Source: Chitinophagales bacterium
GTDB lineage: Bacteria > Bacteroidota > Bacteroidia > Chitinophagales > Chitinophagaceae
NCBI GenBank assembly: GCA_017303415.1
Contig: JAFLBJ010000001.1
Span: 124,001 to 188,000, forward strand
Direction of reading: 5' to 3'
Length of the DNA stretch: 64,000 bases
The notes under the pieces were generated by a model. It did not search any database and was not told the DNA's origin. It worked only from the letters and a program-made list of their open reading frames with translations. A program made the position numbers and the translations under genes. Positions 17,901-24,323 of the stretch are shown piece after piece (within the stretch, counting starts at the first letter, position 1; the number at the start of each line of letters is the position of its first letter).

Positions 17901-18217
17901 GCCGGAGCATCCTCACCGGCCTATGGAAGATCGATGAATCCTCCAGCAGCCGCATTACCGAGTCCTTTATCAGCCATCTCAAAAAAGGCCTTTCTTCAGA
18001 CGAAGCCCTTCGCCAGGCCAAAATCGATTATCTGACCCAGAACCCTGACCGGGTACTTGCCCCAGCCTACTGGAGCGGGCTGATCCTGATGGGCCGCCCT
18101 GGTACCATTGAATTTGCCCAAACAGGCTGGCCCTGGTGGTGGTTCGCCATAGGTGGAGTGCTGCTGGCGGGTGTTGGGTGTTGGATGTTGGGGGGGCGGA
18201 TTTTGGACGGCGGATGA
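14969..18217 (+). CDS. Periplasmic TPR-CHAT caspase-like protease
   Basis: 1082 residues. N-terminal signal sequence or anchor (MLRKYLVLLMAAFGLAILLP), TPR repeats from about 30 to 480, a helical linker, and a C-terminal CHAT domain (about 700-1045) of the caspase/separase clan. The catalytic dyad is intact: His905 in HIGTHAEY and Cys953 in LLTACETGRPG, followed by GEGMVSLAHAF and DEALRQAKIDYL. A final hydrophobic helix (about 1058-1077) could anchor it. The gene overlaps the anti-sigma-like gene, so sigma, membrane TPR protein and protease are translated together. Its last codons run into a heptamer array that supplies the tail and stop. Cleavage of the neighbouring anti-sigma is an inference. 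Confidence 0.88.
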   Translation: MLRKYLVLLMAAFGLAILLPMLAQEKPPAANEIEKAIEQKDFKKADSLVKRDLALFYSQGHLDTIPAYLHYAGKIVYGQFGTAKASAAVFAFIDTLESHNATPKILIAACRRAAEFFANLGQNSDGYKSCEKALAYAQSLTERKELEIAQCEYNLGVYAQRLGNFTVSRNHHRVSLAIREKNPGATAEDLYFSNNAMGGIFWYASLYDSAAACYQKALENVAKMEDLPVNRFYRPAMIHNNLAALYSAEGKTSEGIRSMELSIDHFQQFIATPEPHEKKQDAQVGILEAIDNLAGLYKEIGDYGKAGDLLRYSYQQKLNRYNSDNPGIFISEILMGQHFNSINEYDSAMIYLTKGLDKLQKAEGDYLFWSGDAHFNLAMVYANRKENEKAAFYYQKADSLYEASYQGAYDNVYMDFMRNASIFYARNNQYEKAMSGAKKVYNYLRQVGQEKSLQAFYQILNIAEVNYLSARYSEAIRFSRDALTVVNEKVTEGMTVLDSVKIDVFKPKAILLNERSEYAMRPVRDSLYLAGVSVRLEQALQILEKRKVLIDDPESINILIADNMELIDFAKQIEWERYERGGQTARLDRFINLHESGLYNRIRSRLDKKKAVRFGKLPISLQEEEQKLKSAIPASLSDNKPNNELINDYLTSVKNWEGFLEKIKADYPVYYNMRYASLFRPLPSLQSAIPANTTLIRYFFVGDQLLALVADSSTKHMIRLDGSDVEKNIALLLQQSYLEKPSTPVLNALYQALWTPLAPSIHNQKLIIIPDGILFNLNFELLTPDPITNYRELAQKGLLAKHDIVYHYSLFMLENQAGEEAISSNYVGFAPGFSDDLKKAYVATVKDSVNLDFQYLSLLPQPNTNKLAKKFKSILGGQTYLNLASTPSVFRKNAGGHKIIHIGTHAEYNNIYPERSRLIFAKTPSVIQDTNSLFLHDIYNCDVQSDLTLLTACETGRPGFQDGEGMVSLAHAFNYAGSRSILTGLWKIDESSSSRITESFISHLKKGLSSDEALRQAKIDYLTQNPDRVLAPAYWSGLILMGRPGTIEFAQTGWPWWWFAIGGVLLAGVGCWMLGGRILDGG

Positions 18218-18335
18218 CAGATGAGGGACGACGGCGCAGGGGCTGGCTGTCCAAGACCGGTGTTCTCGCACAGCCACCCTCTGTCAGCCGTCATCCGTCA
18301 TCCAACATCCAACATCTAACATCCAACATCCCCCC
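18158..18335. repeat. Third, degenerate copy of the composite heptamer/palindrome repeat
   Basis: Left GGATG(T/A)-type array (about 18168-18230) overlaps the last codons of the CHAT gene. A decayed module, GTCCAAGACC-GGT-GTTCTCGCA plus CAGCCACC, is at about 18249-18278, and a reverse-complement array at 18287-18335. It is the same layout as 13353-13530. It separates the CHAT gene from the beta-barrel gene and may terminate the operon. Confidence 0.75.
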
Positions 18336-18337
18336 CC

Positions 18338-18367
18338 TGATGACCTTTCCCCACCCTCCCCGATGTA
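18338..18367 (+). promoter_or_regulatory. Candidate ECF sigma-dependent promoter of the beta-barrel gene
   Basis: GATGACC (18339-18345), 15 nt, CGATGTA (18361-18367). Compared with 13540-13569 the two end motifs and the spacing are identical and only three spacer bases differ. It lies about 38 nt upstream of the beta-barrel start codon, a good distance for a promoter. Confidence 0.45.
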
Positions 18368-18404
18368 CTGTAAATCAAAGCCACCACCAAAACAGTACAC
18401 GCGT

Positions 18405-18998
18405 ATGAAAAAGTTCTTGATTCTCGTTTTCGTCCTTGCCCTCCACCAGGCAGGCCAGTCCCAGATCAGTTATGGCGCTAAAGCCGGACTCAATCTGGCT
18501 ACCATTGCATTTTCCAGCGAAGATTACACTACCAGCATGAAACCAGGTTTCCACGCCGGTGGTTTTGTTCAATATACTATAAAGGAAAAACTGGGTATAC
18601 AGGCCGAAGTTGTTTATTCCGCCGAAGGAAACAAATGGATCTGGAAACCCAATGCCACCAAAGCCACGATCAACACCTCCCATATCCGGATCCCTCTTAT
18701 GGTTCAATACAAAATTGGCAATGGTATCCTGGTAGAAGCTGGCCCTCAATACAGGCTTTTGCTCACCATTAAACAAACAGCCCTGGGAGCTACACATGAT
18801 ATCAAACCGCTTTACTACGGTGGTACTTTCGGAGTAGGCGTTGGCGCTGCCTATGAACTTCCCGGAAAGATCAAGGGGTTGAAAGCCGGCGTTCGCTATA
18901 GCCGTGACCTCTCCAAAATGAACAAGCAAAATGTGGGGGGCGGAAATCTTACCGGATCCGTCATCGCGATATCCGTACAATATCAACTATCCAAATAA
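18405..18998 (+). CDS. Outer-membrane beta-barrel protein (PorT-like)
   Basis: 197 residues: signal peptide ending near AGQSQ, then amphipathic strands typical of the 'outer membrane protein beta-barrel' family (PF13568-like), with ISYGAKAGLNLATIAF opening, a G-x-H-A-G-G-F-V motif, and a C-terminal strand ending in VQYQLSK with an aromatic. No enzyme motif. ATG 18405 is preferred because it begins the signal peptide MKKFLILVFVLALHQ; in-frame codons further up overlap the promoter block. The shared upstream block suggests it is a target of the neighbouring ECF sigma factor. Confidence 0.82.
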   Translation: MKKFLILVFVLALHQAGQSQISYGAKAGLNLATIAFSSEDYTTSMKPGFHAGGFVQYTIKEKLGIQAEVVYSAEGNKWIWKPNATKATINTSHIRIPLMVQYKIGNGILVEAGPQYRLLLTIKQTALGATHDIKPLYYGGTFGVGVGAAYELPGKIKGLKAGVRYSRDLSKMNKQNVGGGNLTGSVIAISVQYQLSK

Positions 18999-19029
18999 CT
19001 CATCTACTCATCACTTCAAACCTAAACCA

Positions 19030-20184
19030 ATGAGAAAATTACTCATCCTTGGCACCACTTTGTCTATCCTGGCTCTGACCAGTTGTTCCAAAAAATCAGG
19101 GGGCGGCGATTCCGACCCGGATCCCAACCCACCGGTAACCCAGAATGATATACCTGCAATTGATAATGCCGTTACCACTTTTATGAACACCTATAGCATA
19201 CCTGGTGTATCCATCGCTATTACAAAAGACAACAAACTGGTCTATGTGAAATCGTATGGGAAAATGAGTGCCTCCGACAATACGCCCATCACCAATAAAA
19301 GCCTGTTTCGTATCGCCAGTGTATCCAAACCGATCACGGCTGTAGGAATCATGAAATTACTGGAGGCGAATAAACTCACGCTGGACTCCAAAGTGTTTGG
19401 GGCAGGAAGTATCCTGGGAAATGATTATCCCTCGTCTAACCTGGCGAGTGTTACCGACCTTACCGTACGTCATCTGTTGCATCATACTTCCAATGCCTGG
19501 CCCAATGATGGAAACGATCCCATGTTTCAGCAACCCTCGTTTAATTTCAATCAGCTGATCAAATGGACCCTCGATAATTATTCCGCACTGGGTCCCCGTG
19601 GCGTTTACCGCTATTCCAACTTTGGGTATTGCGTACTCGGACGGATCATTGAGAAATTATCGGGTAAGTCCTACGAGCAATTCATCAAAGATGATGTTCT
19701 CACACCCTGTGGTATCACCACCATGACGCTCGGCGGTAACACACTTGCTGACAGAAAAACCAATGAAGTGATCTATACAGGTCAGGGTGGATTCAGCCCC
19801 TATAACATGAATGTAACCCGGATGGATGCCCATGGCGGATGGATCGCATCTGCTACCGATCTAGCCAAATTCATGGTCAGGGTAGATGGTTTTCCCGGAA
19901 AACCAGATATTCTTCAACCCGCCACCATCACGACCATGACCACCCGCTCCGTTCCTTCCTCCAACTATGCCTGTGGCTGGGGAGTGAACAATGCCAATCA
20001 TTGGTGGCATACCGGTGGTATCCCAGGAACAGCTACCGAGATCATTCGGTCCAGTACTGGTTATTGTTGGGTGATCCTGTGTAACTCACGGAGTAACAAC
20101 GCCAATTTCAATGGAGCGCTGGATAACCTCCTCTGGCCTTTCATGAACACCACCACTGGCTGGCAGGATATTGATCAATTCTAA
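19030..20184 (+). CDS. Serine hydrolase lipoprotein, beta-lactamase/DD-peptidase fold
   Basis: 384 residues, class C beta-lactamase/penicillin-binding-protein-like. A lipoprotein signal (MRKLLILGTTLSILALTSC) places it in the envelope, followed by a Gly/Asp/Pro-rich linker. Active-site motifs are S97-V-S-K100 in RIASVSKPIT, Y195-S-N197 in YRYSNFGYC, and H327-T-G-G near the end. Members act on peptidoglycan stems, D-amino acid peptides or esters; the substrate here cannot be told. It follows the beta-barrel gene by 31 nt on the same strand and may share its transcript. Confidence 0.88.
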   Translation: MRKLLILGTTLSILALTSCSKKSGGGDSDPDPNPPVTQNDIPAIDNAVTTFMNTYSIPGVSIAITKDNKLVYVKSYGKMSASDNTPITNKSLFRIASVSKPITAVGIMKLLEANKLTLDSKVFGAGSILGNDYPSSNLASVTDLTVRHLLHHTSNAWPNDGNDPMFQQPSFNFNQLIKWTLDNYSALGPRGVYRYSNFGYCVLGRIIEKLSGKSYEQFIKDDVLTPCGITTMTLGGNTLADRKTNEVIYTGQGGFSPYNMNVTRMDAHGGWIASATDLAKFMVRVDGFPGKPDILQPATITTMTTRSVPSSNYACGWGVNNANHWWHTGGIPGTATEIIRSSTGYCWVILCNSRSNNANFNGALDNLLWPFMNTTTGWQDIDQF

Positions 20185-20210
20185 CCCTCTTACCTAATAC
20201 AAATTGAGTA

Positions 20211-20241
20211 TTTCCTCACCCTTCAGGTAAAACTAACATTG
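20211..20241 (+). promoter_or_regulatory. Putative promoter of the FHA/kinase cluster
   Basis: TTTC (20211-20214), 19 nt, TAACATTG (20234-20241), matching 7 of 8 positions of the phylum -7 element. It lies 55 nt upstream of the FHA-protease start. TTCAGGT and ACCTGAA around it could form a small hairpin. Confidence 0.4.
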
Positions 20242-20295
20242 CACCTGAAACGAATCCTGCCCTAGAATCATTCCTAACCACAAAACAAATTTTTT

Positions 20296-21972
20296 ATGAG
20301 CCACTCAGTAGAACGCTACGTCATCAAACACCTCTCGGGCAGCAAGCTCAATCAGGTGGAAGAATTTGACTTTAGCAAAAATGAACTCTCCATTGGCCGG
20401 TCTGCCGGCAGCGATATCCAATACGACCCCGAAAGGGAAGTAGTGGTAAGCCGCGAACATGGCAAGATCACCAAGATCAGTTCCGAGCCCCCCAAATTCG
20501 CCATCACAGACAACAACAGCCGCAACGGCATTTTTGTAAACAAGAACCGCGTCAAGGGCACCATTGAACTCCAGCCCGGTGATGAGGTTCAATTGGGAAA
20601 CAACGGTCCTGTTTTCTCCTTTGATATCTATCCACGTCCCCAGGATATGATGGCGGCCACCCGCGTAGTGGAAATCCCTACCAGCATCAAGGCTACCACC
20701 ATCTCTGAGGTGACCCAGGCCGCTTCTGCTGCAGCTTCCGAACCTGTAAAAACAGGTTTAGGTAAACAGACTGTAGAGCGTATGCTGGTGGCAGAAAGAA
20801 AGAAATCCTTCAATACCATGGCCTTTGTGATCGGTGGCCTTGTGCTTGTATTGGGCGCATTAGGTTTTGCTTTCCGGGATAAGATCTTTGGCAAAAGCGA
20901 AACGGTGATCAATAATATCGTCGCCGATACAACGAATAAAAATAAAAAGACGCCGGATGTGATCAACCGCGAAAATGACGCCAAAGTTGTTCAGATCGAA
21001 TTTGGCTGGCAGCTTCGCGATACCCGCACGGGTGATGAACTGTGGCATGAATATGTTCCGGTAAAAGATGCAGCTGGTAATATCCGCTTTGTTGCCTTGT
21101 ATATCCAAAACGCACAAGGCGCTATTGAACCTTATATCAATGTGAAACGCAATGTGGCCGATGGTATACCGGTTGGTATGACAGGCGCCAGTGGCTCTGG
21201 TTTTGTAGTATCTGAAGACGGATACATCATGACCAACCGCCATGTGGGTGCAGGCTGGCATACCCGTTGGGATTTTGCCAACTACGCCTTCCCCGGATTG
21301 CTGATCTCCGTAAACGCCAGTGGTAAAGAGGTCATTGACTACAATTCTTCTGTTATGCCCGAACAGGTATATGGCTGGGTTCCCGCCAACACAACAATGG
21401 TAGGCGGTGAAACAGTAATGCCTGGCGTTATCCAGGGTGAAAACACTTACCTCCATGTGATCTTCTCTGGTAGTTCAGAGCGCCGTTTGGCTCGTCTGGC
21501 CCAACCATCTGATGAACATGATGTGGCCCTGGTAAAAGTGGACATCCCCACCCCTCTTCAAAAAGTAAAGATGGTAGACAAAACCTCTTCCATCGTTCCT
21601 GGCCAATCAGTAACCGTTATGGGTTATCCTGGTGTGGCTCCACAGCAGGTCGCTGTAAGAAACTCCAAAGACCCCTTCAATCCTGAAATGAAGGCGGCAA
21701 CTATACCCACCCCAACTGTAACTCCTGGAAGCATTGGCCGGATCATCCCCGCCTCTTCCATGAAGGACATGCGCTTTAGCGGATTTGGTGATTCCTACCA
21801 GCTTACCGTTACAGCCACTGGCCCGGGTAACAGCGGCGGACCACTCTTTGATGACGAAGGCAATGTGATCGGTATCTACTACGCCAGCAATACAGATGGC
21901 GCCGGTACAAGGATCACGTTTGCCGTACCCATCAAGTATGGTCTGCAGCTTATGGGAGTGAAGAAATCGTGA
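20296..21972 (+). CDS. FHA-domain membrane protein with HtrA-like trypsin protease
   Basis: 558 residues. Cytoplasmic FHA domain (about 5-112) with the phosphothreonine-binding pattern: IGRSAGSDI, VVSREHGKI and DNNSRNGIFVN. One transmembrane helix (about 174-194) follows, then an extracytoplasmic S1-family serine protease with the triad His316 (TNRHVG), Asp409 (DEHDVALVKV) and Ser513 (GPGNSGGPLF). No PDZ domain is apparent. It heads a cluster with two Ser/Thr kinases and a PP2C phosphatase, so phosphorylation sensed inside by FHA could control proteolysis outside. The stop codon is contributed by the first unit of a GTGAG heptamer array. Confidence 0.9.
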   Translation: MSHSVERYVIKHLSGSKLNQVEEFDFSKNELSIGRSAGSDIQYDPEREVVVSREHGKITKISSEPPKFAITDNNSRNGIFVNKNRVKGTIELQPGDEVQLGNNGPVFSFDIYPRPQDMMAATRVVEIPTSIKATTISEVTQAASAAASEPVKTGLGKQTVERMLVAERKKSFNTMAFVIGGLVLVLGALGFAFRDKIFGKSETVINNIVADTTNKNKKTPDVINRENDAKVVQIEFGWQLRDTRTGDELWHEYVPVKDAAGNIRFVALYIQNAQGAIEPYINVKRNVADGIPVGMTGASGSGFVVSEDGYIMTNRHVGAGWHTRWDFANYAFPGLLISVNASGKEVIDYNSSVMPEQVYGWVPANTTMVGGETVMPGVIQGENTYLHVIFSGSSERRLARLAQPSDEHDVALVKVDIPTPLQKVKMVDKTSSIVPGQSVTVMGYPGVAPQQVAVRNSKDPFNPEMKAATIPTPTVTPGSIGRIIPASSMKDMRFSGFGDSYQLTVTATGPGNSGGPLFDDEGNVIGIYYASNTDGAGTRITFAVPIKYGLQLMGVKKS

Positions 21973-22210
21973 GGGAGGCGTGAGGCGTGAGACGTGAGGC
22001 GTGAGACGTGAGACGTGAGGCGTGAGGCGTGAGATGTGAGATGTGAGACGTGAGAAGTGAATGGTGAATAGTGAATAGTGAATAGCGAATAGCGAATAGC
22101 GAAATCTAAAACTTACTACTTAATATCAAAACTATATCTCTTAACTGACGCCTCACGTCTCACGTCTGACGCCTCACGTCTCACGTCTCACGTCTGACGC
22201 CTCACGACTC
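21969..22210. repeat. Large inverted pair of GTGAGRC heptamer arrays
   Basis: Left arm 21969-22103 starts inside the FHA-protease stop codon and drifts from GTGAGGC/GTGAGAC through GTGAATA to GCGAATA units. Right arm 22145-22210 consists of the complement (CTCACGT, CTGACGC). About 40 nt of AT-rich sequence separates them. This fills the 252-nt gap before the first kinase gene; no gene is seen in it. The transcript would fold into a long imperfect hairpin. Confidence 0.85.
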
Positions 22211-22224
22211 AAAACTCTCCCCCA

Positions 22225-23424
22225 ATGCCCCCCCTCCACACCACCATATCCGGCTACATTCTCCAGGAGCGCATCGGCGCAGGCGGTATGGGAGAAGTGT
22301 ATCGGGCCTGGCATCCAGGTCTGGGAAGAAAGGCAGCGATCAAGATACTCCATCAAAAAGATCAGGCGGAGCGATTCAAACAGGAAGCCTATATCCAATC
22401 ATCTGTTGATCATCCGCATATCGCAAGGCTCTTTGAATACACTGTATCGGGAGATACACCCTGCATCATCATGGAATATGTAGAGGGAGAACCTTTGGAT
22501 CAATACCTCCGCCAGAAAGGAAGGATTCCGGAAACGGAACTCCTTTTTATCCTGGAACAGATCACCAGCGCATTGGAATATCTCCATGCACGAGAGGTAT
22601 TGCACCGGGATATAAAACCTTCCAACTTTCGTCGGCTTCCGGATGGCCGGATCAAGATGCTTGATTTTGGTATTGCCAAATACAAGTATTCTCCCCGGCT
22701 TACGCAACAGGGATTTGTGGTTGGCACCACCGAGTATATGGCACCCGAACAATTTGAACAACAGGTAGACCTGCGTTCAGATATCTGGAGCTTTGGGGTT
22801 TTGACCTACGAATTGGCCACTGGTTATCTTCCCTTTGAAGCCACCAATCCCATAAGCCTCCGGTCAAGGATCGGGAAAGCCAGTTTTACCAATCCAAAAC
22901 TGCTGGTTCCGGGGCTCGATGAACGTATCATTTCCCTGATCGATAAATGTATCCGCGTCAACCCGGCACAACGCCCTACCGCCGCTCAGGTGCAAGGGAT
23001 CCTGAAAGGAACCAACCGGGTGCTACCCAAACTCAGCACACTTAAGGAGCGAATTCCGCAATGGTCGCCTTTGGTCTGGGTGGGGCTATTGATCCTCGTA
23101 GTAGTGATTACGATCTCCCTCATTCCCGCAAAGAAAGAGATAATCCGGAACGGGCCGGGAGGACTTAATCCGGCAGATGTGGGCAAACCGATACAACCGA
23201 ACATCCGCAGTATAACCATCAATGTACCAGGCGTGGAAAAAGCCACACTTGTATTTCCCGATGGCAGTCGTCAGGCAGCCCCTTACACGATCAATGGCAA
23301 AGATGGAGAGTCGGTAAAATTTCGAATCGAGGCCGATGGATATGAACACAAAGAAGTGGCCTTTGATCTGGGAATGGGACCCCGTACATATGATTTTGTC
23401 TTGGATAAACTAAACAGGGAATAA
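22225..23424 (+). CDS. Membrane Ser/Thr protein kinase (PknB-like) with PEGA-like domain
   Basis: 399 residues. N-terminal Hanks-type kinase domain (about 5-265): glycine loop RIGAGGMGEVYRA, Lys in AAIKIL, catalytic loop LHRDIKPSNFR, metal-binding DFGIAKY and GTTEYMAPEQ. A transmembrane helix (about 288-308) leads to a short extracytoplasmic domain resembling PEGA (RSITINVPGVEKATLVFPDG onward). All catalytic residues are present. The stop overlaps the PP2C start (TAATG at 23422-23426), so kinase and phosphatase are translationally coupled. Confidence 0.93.
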   Translation: MPPLHTTISGYILQERIGAGGMGEVYRAWHPGLGRKAAIKILHQKDQAERFKQEAYIQSSVDHPHIARLFEYTVSGDTPCIIMEYVEGEPLDQYLRQKGRIPETELLFILEQITSALEYLHAREVLHRDIKPSNFRRLPDGRIKMLDFGIAKYKYSPRLTQQGFVVGTTEYMAPEQFEQQVDLRSDIWSFGVLTYELATGYLPFEATNPISLRSRIGKASFTNPKLLVPGLDERIISLIDKCIRVNPAQRPTAAQVQGILKGTNRVLPKLSTLKERIPQWSPLVWVGLLILVVVITISLIPAKKEIIRNGPGGLNPADVGKPIQPNIRSITINVPGVEKATLVFPDGSRQAAPYTINGKDGESVKFRIEADGYEHKEVAFDLGMGPRTYDFVLDKLNRE

Positions 23425-24323
23425 TGTTTTGGAAAAATTTATTTAAACGCAAAGAAAAATCGGCACTGCCTACTCACCGCACCGAGATCATTGACTCCGG
23501 TCATATCAAAGTGGTGGTACGTACCGATCTGGGAAATATTCGGCTCAATAACGAAGATCTGGGTCTGTTTTACCGTATCGCTGATGAACAAGTGATCCGG
23601 GAAAAGGGCTATCTCTTATTGGTTGCAGATGGAATGGGTGGTCACCAGGCCGGTGAGGTTGCCAGCCGCATGGCTTCTGAAATCATCAGCCAGGAATATT
23701 TCAAATCGGAGAAGAACGGAGGGATTGAGAAGAGCCTGCGACGCGCTTTTCTTTCCGCCAATCAGCAAATATTCCAATCTGCTTCTAAAAACAAGGAGCA
23801 GCATGGCATGGGTACTACCTGTACCGCTTTGGTGGTAACAGAGCAAGCCATTCATTTTGGCCATGTTGGCGATAGCCGCGCCTATTTATGGAAAAAGAAT
23901 GCCATCCACCGTATCACCGAAGACCATACCTATGTTCAGGAGTTGGTACGAAGTGGGGAGATCACTCGCGAGGAAGCTGAAACCCATCCCAAGCGAAATA
24001 TCCTGACCAATGCCATGGGAACAAAACCCGATGTTAAAGTGGATACGGGAAAATTCCACCTGCCCTTCGAAACAGGCGATCGTCTGCTGCTTTGCTCCGA
24101 TGGGTTGTATGACTATCTGGTGGATTCAGAGATCGCCCAATGGCTTTCGGGAAATACCATCACCGAAGCGGCAGAACAAATGATCCAGGAAGCAAAAAAC
24201 AGAGGAGGACATGACAATATCACCATTGTGCTGGCAGAAAAAACATCCGGTGAAACAGATTCACCGGCCAAAGAGACCCGTGACTTTGACCTGCCGGTTA
24301 CCAAAGAACTTGATTTACCATGA
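23424..24323 (+). CDS. PP2C-family Ser/Thr protein phosphatase
   Basis: 299 residues, cytoplasmic metal-dependent phosphatase expected to reverse the action of the flanking kinases. Motifs in order are RTDLGNIRLNNEDLG, LLVADGMGGHQAGEVAS (metal-binding Asp and Gly), GMGTTCTALVV, GHVGDSRAYLW, LLLCSDGLYDYL and RGGHDNITIVLAE. All metal-coordinating Asp residues of the family are visible. A short acidic tail follows the domain. It overlaps both neighbours (TAATG upstream, ATGA at 24320-24323 downstream), marking a tightly coupled operon. Confidence 0.94.
   Translation: MFWKNLFKRKEKSALPTHRTEIIDSGHIKVVVRTDLGNIRLNNEDLGLFYRIADEQVIREKGYLLLVADGMGGHQAGEVASRMASEIISQEYFKSEKNGGIEKSLRRAFLSANQQIFQSASKNKEQHGMGTTCTALVVTEQAIHFGHVGDSRAYLWKKNAIHRITEDHTYVQELVRSGEITREEAETHPKRNILTNAMGTKPDVKVDTGKFHLPFETGDRLLLCSDGLYDYLVDSEIAQWLSGNTITEAAEQMIQEAKNRGGHDNITIVLAEKTSGETDSPAKETRDFDLPVTKELDLP

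Noticed and set aside
14969-18217. CHAT protease as part of a type III-E CRISPR (Craspase) locus
   Set aside because: No gRAMP/Cas7-11, Cas1/2 or array is present, and the protein carries signal and membrane segments, so only the analogy of protease plus sigma factor is kept.
21969-22210. Possible CRISPR array
   Set aside because: Units are 7 nt, degenerate and contiguous with no unique spacers, and no cas genes are present. The same applies to the other heptamer arrays.
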